From Paramixta manurensis (GTDB taxonomy: Bacteria > Pseudomonadota > Gammaproteobacteria > Enterobacterales > Enterobacteriaceae), in contig NZ_CP054212.1 of assembly GCF_013285385.1 (NCBI RefSeq), positions 1,736,001 through 1,800,000 on the forward strand: a stretch of 64,000 nt of DNA. Reading direction: 5' to 3'. How positions within the stretch are numbered: position 1 is the first letter of the stretch; each line of letters begins with the position of its first letter. Shown one piece after another: positions 53,430-61,211 of this stretch. The notes beneath the pieces were generated by a model that was not told where the DNA came from, made no database searches, and was given only the letters and a program-made list of their open reading frames with translations. The translations under genes were made by a program, and so were the position numbers.

Positions 53430-53455
53430 GGTTAGCTTCGGCTAGCCCGTTTTGC
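53430..53455 (+). terminator. Terminator after first tRNA-Ser
   Basis: ACGGGTTAGC, loop TTCG, GCTAGCCCGT followed by TTTTGC, about 16-40 bp after the tRNA. Confidence 0.75.
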
Positions 53456-53570
53456 TATGCGCGGTACGCTCGGTTGGGCGCGGCGCGTGCTAATTACCCT
53501 GGCAATGTTGAATAAAACAGCGGGGTTGGCTGTAAAACAGGCGGTCAGCACAAAACGCTGAGAAATTTTG

Positions 53571-53599
53571 TTGCTCTCGGCTTATCAGGCGGTTAGACT
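53571..53599 (+). promoter_or_regulatory. Promoter of the second tRNA-Ser gene
   Basis: -35-like TTGCTC (53571-53576), 17-bp spacer, -10 TAGACT (53594-53599), then GCGCCGC discriminator. This indicates the second copy is transcribed independently of the first. Confidence 0.55.
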
Positions 53600-53650
53600 G
53601 CGCCGCATAAACTGAAACACGGTGAAATATCCCGGGTTTTAGTGTAGTTC

Positions 53651-53738
<88 letters not shown>

Positions 53739-53751
53739 AATTATGTGAAAA

Positions 53752-53780
53752 GCCAGCAGAATTGCTGGCTTTTTGCTTTT
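53752..53780 (+). terminator. Terminator after second tRNA-Ser
   Basis: AAAGCCAGCA, short loop, TGCTGGCTTTTTGC: a strong stem with T run 14 bp after the tRNA. Confidence 0.82.
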
Positions 53781-53923
53781 CAAATGGCAGCATAAATACC
53801 TGCCTTGTGACCATAGCAACCCAGCCCAAATTGCGATCGTTCTCGCGCTACGCCAGAATCACAAGGTCAAAAAACATCTTGTTGCTTTTCAAAATGCTAT
53901 TGCTACTAAACCGTAAAGGCAAG

Positions 53924-53949
53924 AGTCTGCTATAGTCCTGATACAGACT
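53924..53949 (+). promoter_or_regulatory. Candidate agp promoter with flanking inverted repeat
   Basis: TGCTATAGT is an extended -10 (TATAGT 53931-53936). AGTCTG (53924-53929) and CAGACT (53944-53949) flank it as an inverted repeat that could be an operator. The agp ATG is about 125 bp downstream. Confidence 0.4.
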
Positions 53950-54061
53950 TTACGCGAACATCTTGCGATTGGGGCAGCAAAACGGCATCGATCGTTTTGA
54001 AAATTTTTCTGCCACAGGGTGATAGCCGGATGTTTATCATCGAAAATATGGAATAGGCACA

Positions 54062-55669
54062 ATGATCAAAAAATTAAGTCTCTGCGCGTTGTCCGTCATC
54101 GCCGCATTACCTTTGGGAATCTCTGCTCAGGCCGCTGATGGCGATTTACAACTTCAGCAAGTGCTCATCTTCAGCCGCCATAACCTCCGCGCCCCGCTCG
54201 CAACGAATGGCAGTGTGTTAGCGCAATCCACTAAAAAAGCATGGCCCGAATGGGATGTTCCCGGTGGTCAACTCACCACCAAAGGGGGAGTGCTTGAGGT
54301 GTATATGGGGAATTACACCCGTGAATGGTTAGCGCAACAAGGGTTGGTAAAGAACGGTGAATGCCCGGCTTCTGAAGATGTGTTCGCGTATGCCAATAGT
54401 TTGCAACGTACCGTCGCCACCGCACAGTTTTTCATTAATGGCGCCTTCCCGGGCTGTGATGTAACGGTGACACACCAAGATGATATGGGCAGTATGGACC
54501 CGATTTTTAATCCGGTTATTACTGACGGTAGTGACGAGTTTAACAAAAAAGCGTTGACCGCAATGAATGCCGCAGGCGAGAAACTTAGTCTGAAGCCTGC
54601 TTTCCAGCGCCTGGAAAAAATAGTTGATTATAAAAACGCGCCAGCTTGTAAAGATAAGAAGCAGTGTGGTTTAAGCAGTGATAATCAAAACAAATTTAGC
54701 GCGGATAACGGTAAAGAGCCGGGCGTTGCCGGGCCGCTAAGTATTGGTAACTCGTTGGTTGACGCTTTCACCCTGCAATATTACGAAGGTTTCCCGATGG
54801 ATCAGGTTGCGTGGGGGCAAATCAAAACGCCTGAGCAATGGAAAGAGTTATCAGCGATTAAAAACGGTTACCAGGACGCGTTATTTACCTCCCCGGACGT
54901 TGCGCGGGAAGTGGCCGCACCGCTGGTGGATTATATTCGCAGCCAACTGATCGATCAGGACAAAGCTTCGGCGCCGAAAGTAATGCTGATGGTTGGGCAT
55001 GATTCCAATATCGCATCGATGCTAACCGCGCTGAATTTCAAACCGTACACGTTGCCGGGACAAAATGAAAGAACGCCGATTGGCGGTCAAATTGTGTTCG
55101 AGCGCTGGCACGATACGAAGAGCGATAAGGATTTGGTAAAAGTGGAATACGTTTACCAGACTTCCGAACAGTTACGTAACGCTGAGCCGCTGTCGCTGAA
55201 AAACCCAGCTAAACGTGTCACATTGCAACTTACCGGGTGCCAGGCGGATGCCAATGGCTATTGCTCTTGGGATCAATTCGCGCAGGTTTTAAATGGCGCA
55301 TTGCAAGGGACGCCAATGCAACAACCGGCTGCCACAGCGCCGCAGGCACCGGCAAAAGCCGCGACCAATGATGCCGCTAATAGCGACAAACTGGCGGCGG
55401 ATAAAGCTGCTGCCGACAAGGCTGCGGCAGATAAAGCCGCCGCGGATAAAGCCGCTGCAGATAAAGCAGCACAAGCAAAAGCCGCTGAAGAGAAAGTGAC
55501 GGCAGATAAAGCCGCGGCTGAGCAAGCGGCGAAAGATAAAGCCAGTAAAGCGAAACAGCCGCAAGAGAAAACGCAGCAGCCTCAGGGGCAACCGGCGAAG
55601 CCGGCACCCGAAAAAACGCCAGAAAAAGCGCAACAGGCGGCGCCTGCTGATGAGAATAAAGCCGCATAA
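54062..55669 (+). CDS. agp: Glucose-1-phosphatase Agp with C-terminal TolA-like Ala/Lys tail
   Basis: 535 residues; E. coli Agp has 413. Signal peptide about 1-24 (ALPLGISAQAA). Histidine acid phosphatase core: SRHNLRAP (Arg39, His40) and the proton-donor pair His313-Asp314 in MVGHDSNIAS; Cys residues typical of the family are kept. It hydrolyses glucose-1-phosphate in the periplasm. The core ends near residue 420. The remaining 115 residues are low complexity: AAADK-type 5-residue repeats (445-470), then Lys/Gln/Pro-rich sequence. Such tails occur in TolA-like periplasm-spanning proteins. No frameshift or second start suggests an assembly fusion. Confidence 0.92.
   Translation: MIKKLSLCALSVIAALPLGISAQAADGDLQLQQVLIFSRHNLRAPLATNGSVLAQSTKKAWPEWDVPGGQLTTKGGVLEVYMGNYTREWLAQQGLVKNGECPASEDVFAYANSLQRTVATAQFFINGAFPGCDVTVTHQDDMGSMDPIFNPVITDGSDEFNKKALTAMNAAGEKLSLKPAFQRLEKIVDYKNAPACKDKKQCGLSSDNQNKFSADNGKEPGVAGPLSIGNSLVDAFTLQYYEGFPMDQVAWGQIKTPEQWKELSAIKNGYQDALFTSPDVAREVAAPLVDYIRSQLIDQDKASAPKVMLMVGHDSNIASMLTALNFKPYTLPGQNERTPIGGQIVFERWHDTKSDKDLVKVEYVYQTSEQLRNAEPLSLKNPAKRVTLQLTGCQADANGYCSWDQFAQVLNGALQGTPMQQPAATAPQAPAKAATNDAANSDKLAADKAAADKAAADKAAADKAAADKAAQAKAAEEKVTADKAAAEQAAKDKASKAKQPQEKTQQPQGQPAKPAPEKTPEKAQQAAPADENKAA
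55394..55465 (+). repeat. 15-bp tandem repeats encoding AAADK units in agp
   Basis: One 12-base and four 15-base units of the pattern GCNGCNGMNGAYAAR, each encoding A-A-A-D-K. Units differ mainly at third codon positions, so the repeat is old or under protein-level selection rather than a fresh slippage expansion. Confidence 0.8.
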
Positions 55670-55684
55670 GCGGTACGATGAAAT

Positions 55685-55716
55685 AAAAATGCCGGGCAAT
55701 GCCCGGCATTTTTCTG
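55685..55716 (+). terminator. Rho-independent terminator of agp
   Basis: AAATGCCGGGC (55688-55697 region), loop AAT, GCCCGGCATTTTT. It lies between the convergent agp and aldehyde dehydrogenase genes. Confidence 0.85.
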
Positions 55717-55742
55717 TTACTACGCTTGTGCAATAATGACTT

Positions 55743-57116
55743 TTATCCCGCCACTACCACCAGTTTTTGGTTCACAAACTCTTTAATCCCGAGATCAGCA
55801 AGTTCGCGCCCATAGCCGGAACGTTTCACTCCGCCAAAGGGTAACTCTGCCGACGTATCACTTTGCGAATTGATAAACACCATTCCGGTTTCAATGCGCG
55901 ATGCGAGGCGCTTGCCGCGCTCAATGTCGCCGGTGAATATTGCGCCTCCCAGACCATAATGCGAGTCATTGGCCAGCGCGACCACCGCATCATCATCTGG
56001 CACCACATAGACCTGTGCCACTGGCCCAAAGAACTCTTCAAACCATGCCGGATTATCGCGCGTGATGCCGGTTAAAATCGTTGGCTGGTAGAAAAAACCG
56101 TCTCCCGGAGCCACTTCACCGCCATAGTGTAGCGTTGCGCCATGATCGACGGCATTCTGCACTTGTTTTACTAACCGGTCTCGGGCATCGGCGGAGGAGA
56201 GTGGCCCCAAGGTGGTGCTTTCATCCAAAGGGTCGCCTAATTTAACTGCACGGAAAGCGGCGGTAAAATTTTCCAAAAAGCGCTCAGCGATTTTTTCATG
56301 CACGATAAACCGTTTCGCGGCAGTACAAACTTGTCCGGCATTACTCAGCCGAGCCTGCACGCCTTGTTTAACCGCCTCTTCCAGATCGCTGTCTTCCAGC
56401 ACCACGAAAACATCGTTACCCCCCAGTTCCAGCGTGGTTTTTTTGAGATATTTCCCCGCCTGAGCCGCGACTGCGCTGCCCGCGCGTTCCGAACCGGTTA
56501 AGGCGGCGCCCTGAACCCGATCATCTGCGATCAGCTCGGCAATTTTATCATTGGAGACAAAGAGATTAGTCCAGGCACCGTCCGGCGCGCCAGCTTCATG
56601 CACCAGCGCTTCAAACACCGTTGCGCAATGAGGAACGATTGCCGCGTGTTTGGCTAGCACCGGATTACCGGCCGCAAGGTTTGGCGCTAACACACGCATC
56701 AATTGGTAATAGGGGAAGTTCCATGGTTCAACCGCCACTAACACGCCAATAGGGTGATTCTCAACCCAAGCGTTGCCCAGTGAAGATGGATAAGGAGTGG
56801 GTTGCAGAAAACGTGCCGCGTTTTCTGCGTAATAACGGGCGATTTGCGCACAGATTTTGACTTCGCCGCGGCTTTGACCGATCAGTTTTCCCATCTCAAC
56901 GCTGATGACTTTCGCCAGTTCATCAACGCGACTCTCTATAATATCCGCCAGTTTTTTGAGGACTTGAATCCGCGGTTGAATATCGCCTTTAGACCATGAC
57001 GATTGATAGAGCTGGTGCGCGGTGGCGAGCGCCTGTTCAACCTGTTGGTCGGTATGTGCTGGCCACGTTTTAATCAGTTGATTCGTCGCAGGATTGATCG
57101 TCTGGTATGTTGACAT
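55743..57116 (-). CDS. sad: NAD(P)-dependent succinate-semialdehyde dehydrogenase (Sad-like)
   Basis: 457 residues (E. coli Sad/YneI about 462). It is an aldehyde dehydrogenase superfamily member: Asn133 (PWNFPYY), general base Glu230 (LELGGND) and nucleophile Cys264 (NAGQVCTAAKR). YneI-type sequence throughout suggests succinate-semialdehyde as substrate; related semialdehydes are possible. In E. coli this gene is elsewhere and agp is followed directly by yccJ, so the gene has inserted or moved here. It is 78 bp downstream of yccJ on the same strand, past a terminator-like palindrome. Confidence 0.85.
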   Translation of the reverse strand: MSTYQTINPATNQLIKTWPAHTDQQVEQALATAHQLYQSSWSKGDIQPRIQVLKKLADIIESRVDELAKVISVEMGKLIGQSRGEVKICAQIARYYAENAARFLQPTPYPSSLGNAWVENHPIGVLVAVEPWNFPYYQLMRVLAPNLAAGNPVLAKHAAIVPHCATVFEALVHEAGAPDGAWTNLFVSNDKIAELIADDRVQGAALTGSERAGSAVAAQAGKYLKKTTLELGGNDVFVVLEDSDLEEAVKQGVQARLSNAGQVCTAAKRFIVHEKIAERFLENFTAAFRAVKLGDPLDESTTLGPLSSADARDRLVKQVQNAVDHGATLHYGGEVAPGDGFFYQPTILTGITRDNPAWFEEFFGPVAQVYVVPDDDAVVALANDSHYGLGGAIFTGDIERGKRLASRIETGMVFINSQSDTSAELPFGGVKRSGYGRELADLGIKEFVNQKLVVVAG

Positions 57117-57161
57117 TGTGTTCTCCTTTGCTGGACATCGGCCCGGAGGCGAAAAAAGAAA

Positions 57162-57179
57162 GGGCGGGATATCCCGCCC
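57162..57179 (-). terminator. Terminator of the wrbA-yccJ unit
   Basis: Perfect palindrome GGGCGGGATATCCCGCCC (57162-57179). On the minus strand it is followed by TTTCTTTTTTC. It separates yccJ from the aldehyde dehydrogenase gene. Confidence 0.75.
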
Positions 57180-57194
57180 GACTGGCTGTCCGAC

Positions 57195-57425
57195 TTAAAC
57201 GTTTTTACGCTCAACCACTTTGTCGTCCCATGTCAGAACGTCTTGGTCAGTTTTGTCAAATGCGCGCAGTAACACATCATCGCTACCTTGCTGTGCCCAA
57301 ATTTCCTCAGCCAACTTCTCGTCATAATTCGCCACTTCAAAAATGGCCTCTGCAATCTCTGGCGAGGTATGGCGCAGACTTGCCCATTCGCCGACACGAT
57401 GTGCTTTAGATTGTTGCGTTGCCAT
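57195..57425 (-). CDS. yccJ: YccJ, small conserved protein
   Basis: 76 residues (E. coli 75), with KAHRVGEWASLRHTSPEIAEAIFEVANYDEKLAEEIW conserved and C-terminal VERKNV. Function is unknown. It is co-transcribed with wrbA, 21 bp apart, as in E. coli where the pair is RpoS-dependent. Confidence 0.94.
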   Translation of the reverse strand: MATQQSKAHRVGEWASLRHTSPEIAEAIFEVANYDEKLAEEIWAQQGSDDVLLRAFDKTDQDVLTWDDKVVERKNV

Positions 57426-57446
57426 AATGATTCTCCTGTGTTGAAG

Positions 57447-58046
57447 TTATCCGTTCAGTTTCACCGCTAAACCTGCGACGTACTCCCCTTGATAGCGCGC
57501 AATATTCAGCTCTTCCTCAGTGGGTTGCCGTTTGCCATCGCCGCCGGCAATAGTGGTGGCGCCGTAAGGTGTTCCGCCGCGAACCTGGCTGACATCAAAT
57601 AACTCTTTTGCCGCGTAACCTATCGGGACAATGACCAGGCCGTGGTGGGCAAGGGTCGTCCAGGTTGAAGAGATGGTATGTTCCTGGCCACCGCCAGTAC
57701 CGGTTGAAGAGAAAACGCTAGCCAACTTGCCGTACAGCGCGCCTGATGCCCATAACCCGCCGGTGCGATCAAGGAAAGTTCGCATTTGCCCGGCCATGTT
57801 GCCAAATCGGGTTGGTGTACCCAAAATGATCGCGTCATATTGCGGTAAATCTTCGGGGGTAGCTTCTTCGGCGGGTTGGGATGTTTTTCCGCCAACTTGT
57901 GCAAAGCGCTCGGGATCCATGGTTTCAGGCACGCGTTTGATGGTGACCTCCGCGCCGCTGACACGGCGGGCACCTTCAGCAACGGCGTTCGCCATGGTTT
58001 CAATGTGTCCATACATGGAATAGTAGAGCACTAATACCTTTGCCAT
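57447..58046 (-). CDS. wrbA: NAD(P)H:quinone oxidoreductase WrbA
   Basis: 199 residues (E. coli 198). Flavodoxin-like FMN protein: phosphate loop SMYGHIETMA (about 10-19), GTPTRFGNMAGQMRTFLD and the insertion GTGGGQEHTI typical of WrbA. It performs two-electron quinone reduction and is stationary-phase induced in E. coli. Forms an operon with yccJ. Confidence 0.96.
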   Translation of the reverse strand: MAKVLVLYYSMYGHIETMANAVAEGARRVSGAEVTIKRVPETMDPERFAQVGGKTSQPAEEATPEDLPQYDAIILGTPTRFGNMAGQMRTFLDRTGGLWASGALYGKLASVFSSTGTGGGQEHTISSTWTTLAHHGLVIVPIGYAAKELFDVSQVRGGTPYGATTIAGGDGKRQPTEEELNIARYQGEYVAGLAVKLNG

Positions 58047-58084
58047 TGATACACTCCTTGATTAACAGAAATTACCTAAGAAAA

Positions 58085-58112
58085 AGCGCGCAAGTTTTTA
58101 CACTTGCGCGCT
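58085..58112 (-). terminator. Rho-independent terminator after the 34-codon gene
   Basis: Eleven-base stem AGCGCGCAAGT (58085-58095), loop TTTTAC, ACTTGCGCGCT (58102-58112). On the minus strand it is followed by TTTTTC. It lies 8 bp past the stop of the small gene. Confidence 0.85.
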
Positions 58113-58119
58113 GGTTGAG

Positions 58120-58224
58120 TTATGCGTTTTTCTTCTTAACGGGTGACCGGGGCATTTTATCGCCGGACTCCGGTGCGTTTTTCGGATCGTCTTTTGCCGG
58201 ACGTTGCTGCTGTTGTGCCATCAT
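58120..58224 (-). CDS. 34-residue hydrophilic protein of unknown function
   Basis: MMAQQQQRPAKDDPKNAPES continues to a C-terminus KMPRSPVKKKNA. It is not recognised. It has all the parts of a gene: a sigma-S-like -10, GGGAGG Shine-Dalgarno 5-9 bases before the tandem ATGs (58224 and 58221) and its own terminator. The peptide is strongly polar, with no hydrophobic stretch, and is probably disordered. It sits between stress-associated wrbA and ymdF. A longer in-frame ORF to 58359 is rejected because it crosses the promoter. Confidence 0.65.
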   Translation of the reverse strand: MMAQQQQRPAKDDPKNAPESGDKMPRSPVKKKNA

Positions 58225-58556
58225 ATCCTCCCGAGTACGTTGGGTGTTGAAGATGTTTAGGTCAGTATAGAAGATCCACAGCGGGCTGCATGGCGTGTGG
58301 GCGCGCTTAAGAAATGACATCTTTTTATCGTGCGGAATTTTAAGTGCGTTATGAAACACTTAAGGGTTTTATTTTGATTATCTTAGAGAAGTAAGTGATT
58401 TATCTGTTTCAAAGTATAAATAGTAACCGGTTTACGAGGTGAATTAGCTAAGCTTAGAAAGGTGAGCCTATCGACACGACAACGTACTCTGGTTGATGGC
58501 AGGCGCTCCTCACCGATTAAAGCAGGAGCATGATTTGAACCATTTGGAGGTTAGAA
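58225..58556. other. Region between the 34-codon gene and ymdF
   Basis: 332 bp, AT-rich. It holds the minus-strand promoter of the small gene and, on the plus strand, a hairpin TTAAGTG (58340-58346) / CACTTAA (58357-58363) followed by GGGTTTTATTTTG, which resembles a terminator although no plus-strand gene precedes it. The ymdF promoter must lie in the right half; none was assigned. Confidence 0.5.
58264..58270 (-). promoter_or_regulatory. Sigma-S-like -10 of the 34-codon gene
   Basis: The minus strand reads CTATACT (58264-58270), the classic RpoS-preferred -10 core, about 40 bases before the ATG. No convincing -35 is seen, which is common for such promoters. Confidence 0.5.
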
Positions 58557-58721
58557 ATGGCAGAGCATCGTGGAGGATCTGGTAATTTCGCTGAAGATCG
58601 TGCAAGAGCAGCAGAGGCAGGTCGCAAAGGCGGAAAAAATAGCGGAGGTAATTTCAAAAACGATCCGCAGCGCGCTGCAAAAGCGGGCGAGAAAGGGGGA
58701 CGCAGCGGCAGCAAAAAGTAG
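58557..58721 (+). CDS. ymdF: YmdF, KGG-motif stress-induced small protein
   Basis: 54 residues (E. coli YmdF 57). MAEHRGGSGNFAEDRARAA is followed by two KGG units (AGRKGGKNSGGNFKNDPQRA and AGEKGGRSGS), the con-10/KGG stress-protein repeat. TTGGAGG lies 7 bases upstream of the ATG. Function is unknown; relatives are stationary-phase and desiccation associated. A palindromic terminator follows at 58753-58772. It was too short for a 60-codon ORF cutoff. Confidence 0.93.
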   Translation: MAEHRGGSGNFAEDRARAAEAGRKGGKNSGGNFKNDPQRAAKAGEKGGRSGSKK

Positions 58722-58752
58722 GCATTGCGCTGTCAGGTTGCGATTACCCAAG

Positions 58753-58772
58753 CCGCCGGATTAATCCGGCGG
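58753..58772 (+). terminator. Terminator after ymdF
   Basis: Perfect palindrome CCGCCGGATTAATCCGGCGG (58753-58772), 31 bp after ymdF; no strong T tract. Confidence 0.6.
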
Positions 58773-58908
58773 TTATCGGTTATCCCGGATAAGAATACAA
58801 CCTATTTACCATCCAACGTGATTCAAAGCGTGTAAAATCAAACCACAGTCGCGGTGGCTAATCGCCATCCAAAAAAGTAACACGCCCGCAGGAAGGATTA
58901 AGATCACA

Positions 58909-59550
58909 GTGAAGTCGACGGTAACTTCCCCAACACGCCGCGATCGCGCGGTAGCAGCAAAACGTTCAGCCATTCTTCGCGCTGCACTGACGTTCTTTTC
59001 ACAGTATGGCATGCATGGAACCCGTCTTGAGCAAGTGGCTGAGGGCGCGCAGGTCTCTAAAACCAACCTACTCTACTATTTTCCCTCCAAAGAAGCGCTG
59101 TATATCGCGGTGCTAAAACAGATTCTTGATGTTTGGTTAGCGCCATTACGTGCGCTACGGCGTGATCATCAGCCGTTAGATGCCATCCGTGAATATATTC
59201 GCATGAAGCTCGAAGTTTCGCGTGACCATCCTCAGGCATCGCGCTTGTTTTGCCTTGAGATGCTACAAGGCGCGCCGTTGCTCAAAACCGAGCTGGAGGG
59301 CGACCTGAAAACGTTGATTGATGAGAAAGCCGCAATTATCGAAGAATGGATTAGGGAAGGACGTCTTGCCAGTGTACAACCTCAGCATCTGGTTTTTATG
59401 CTGTGGGCCACGACTCAGCACTATGCCGATTTTGCCACTCAGGTTGAAGCGATAACCGGGCAAACGTTGCATGATGAGGCTTTTTTTAACCAGACGGTAG
59501 AAAACGTACAACACATGATAATTGAAGGGATTCGAGTCCGACCACAATGA
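58909..59550 (+). CDS. rutR: Pyrimidine-responsive TetR-family regulator RutR
   Basis: 213 residues (E. coli 212) from a GTG at 58909, with GGAAGG about 12 bases upstream. TetR helix-turn-helix (about 16-65: RSAILRAALTFFSQYG, LEQVAEGAQVSKTNLLYYFPSKEALY) and the RutR ligand domain (ASRLFCLEMLQGAPLL, WATTQHYADFA). RutR senses uracil and controls rut and carAB in E. coli. The rutABCDEFG operon, adjacent in E. coli, is absent; the neighbour is a cycA-type permease. Confidence 0.92.
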   Translation: MKSTVTSPTRRDRAVAAKRSAILRAALTFFSQYGMHGTRLEQVAEGAQVSKTNLLYYFPSKEALYIAVLKQILDVWLAPLRALRRDHQPLDAIREYIRMKLEVSRDHPQASRLFCLEMLQGAPLLKTELEGDLKTLIDEKAAIIEEWIREGRLASVQPQHLVFMLWATTQHYADFATQVEAITGQTLHDEAFFNQTVENVQHMIIEGIRVRPQ

Positions 59551-59568
59551 CATCATGATTGAACGACA

Positions 59569-59585
59569 GGCGGCGAAAAGCCGCC
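59569..59585. terminator. Hairpin between rutR and the permease gene
   Basis: GGCGGC (59569-59574), loop GAAAA, GCCGCC (59580-59585) between convergent genes; no T tract. Confidence 0.35.
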
Positions 59586-59598
59586 CATCACTCAACGA

Positions 59599-60993
59599 TC
59601 AGGCTGTTTTCCTGCTACGCAAAAACCAACCTACCGCCAAAATAATAAACCAAATTGGCGTGACCATTAATGCCTGACGCGTATCGTCCTCTAACGTTAG
59701 CAAGACCAATACGAAGATAAAAAAGGCCATACACGCCCAACACATAAATTTCCCCAACGGCATCTTAAAACGCGATTGTTGATGGCGTTCCGGGTATTTT
59801 TTACGGTAGGCGAGGTAAGAACATAAAATAATGGTCCAGACAAACATAAACAAAATCGCCGAGACGGTGGTTACCATCGTGAACACCGTCATCACATTTG
59901 GGATCAGGTAAATCAGCGCTACGCCGACCAGCAGGCATAAGCAAGAGAAGAACAATCCGCTGGTGGGCACCGCGCGACGCGATAACCGACCAAAGCAGCG
60001 ATGCGCCACTCCCTGTTGCGATAAGCCATACAACATACGGCTGGTGGAAAAAATGCCGCTATTCGCCGATGAAGCCGCAGAGGTGAGCACCACAAAGTTA
60101 ACGATGCTCGCGGCGGCAGGTAAGCCAATCAGTACGAACATCTCGACGAATGGGCTACGGTCGGGCATGACGCTGCTCCACGGCGTTACCGCCATGATGA
60201 CCATTAAGGCAAGCACATAAAACATGATAACGCGCAGCGGGATGGCATTAATCGCGCGTGGCAGCACCGTGTGCGGATCATGCGTTTCCGCCGCAGCGGT
60301 GCCGACCAGTTCAATGCCCACAAAGGCAAACACCGCAATTTGAAAGCCAGCGAAGAAACCGCTAATCCCTTTTGGGAACAGGCCGCCATGATTCCAGATA
60401 TTAGCCAGTGAAGCGCTGCCGCCGCCGGGAGATGGATAGTGCATGGCAACCAAGACAATTCCGGTGACAATCAGGGCGACTATGGCGACGATTTTGATGA
60501 TGGCAAACCAAAACTCCATTTCGCCAAACAATTTCACTGTCGCAATATTCAGCGCTAAAAACACGGCAATACAGAGTAGGGCGCTCATCCAGACGGAAAA
60601 GTCAGGAAACCAAAGTTGAAAGTAGGAACTGATGGCGACCACATCGGCAATACCGGTCACCACCCAGCAGAACCAGTACGTCCAGCCGGTAAAATAGCCA
60701 GCCCATGGACCAAGCAAGTCGGCGGCAAAGTCACTAAATGACTTATATTCCAGATTAGAAAGTAACAGTTCGCCCATCGCCCGCATGACAAAAAACAGCA
60801 TGAAGCCGATGATCATATAGACGAAAATGATTGATGGCCCGGCAAGGCTAATGGTTTTGCCCGATCCCATAAATAGCCCGGTACCAATAGCGCCGCCGAT
60901 AGCGATAAGTTGGATATGACGATTATGAAGATTGCGCTGGAGCTTATCCGGCCCCTCTTCAGAGAGTGCTGCTTCTTTTGAGTGATCAACCAT
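59599..60993 (-). CDS. cycA: D-serine/D-alanine/glycine transporter (CycA type)
   Basis: 464 residues (E. coli CycA 470), about 12 membrane segments. The N-terminal consensus IQLIAIGGAIGTGLFMGSGKTISLAGPS of the amino-acid-polyamine-organocation family is identical to CycA, and similarity continues throughout (MGELLLSNLEYKSFSDFA, GYFTGWTYWFCWVVTG). It is a proton symporter for glycine, D-alanine, D-serine and D-cycloserine. The location beside rutR differs from E. coli, where cycA is elsewhere, so it could be a second paralogue. Confidence 0.85.
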   Translation of the reverse strand: MVDHSKEAALSEEGPDKLQRNLHNRHIQLIAIGGAIGTGLFMGSGKTISLAGPSIIFVYMIIGFMLFFVMRAMGELLLSNLEYKSFSDFAADLLGPWAGYFTGWTYWFCWVVTGIADVVAISSYFQLWFPDFSVWMSALLCIAVFLALNIATVKLFGEMEFWFAIIKIVAIVALIVTGIVLVAMHYPSPGGGSASLANIWNHGGLFPKGISGFFAGFQIAVFAFVGIELVGTAAAETHDPHTVLPRAINAIPLRVIMFYVLALMVIMAVTPWSSVMPDRSPFVEMFVLIGLPAAASIVNFVVLTSAASSANSGIFSTSRMLYGLSQQGVAHRCFGRLSRRAVPTSGLFFSCLCLLVGVALIYLIPNVMTVFTMVTTVSAILFMFVWTIILCSYLAYRKKYPERHQQSRFKMPLGKFMCWACMAFFIFVLVLLTLEDDTRQALMVTPIWFIILAVGWFLRSRKTA

Positions 60994-61211
60994 GAGGTGT
61001 GTTTCCTGTCAGTGATGTTGTGTCGGCTCTTCTGGCCGTTATTTAATCGGGCTTGCCCATTGGCAAGTTGGCATAAGATAGTGTAATAACACGATTTATG
61101 GGTAATATTATTTTCGCAATCGTGAAGCCCATCGTCTGGCGCAATGTCAATATGTATTTACAACGTTCTCTCGACATGCTTGCGCACTGACATCACACAC
61201 TAGGTGAGGCG

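Larger units (their letters stand above)
53739..54061. other. Region between second tRNA-Ser and agp
   Basis: 323 bp without a credible gene. It holds the tRNA terminator (about 53752-53778) and the agp promoter region, with a -10 at 53931-53936 inside an inverted repeat. A six-frame ORF over the tRNA reads through structural RNA and is not real. Confidence 0.65.
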
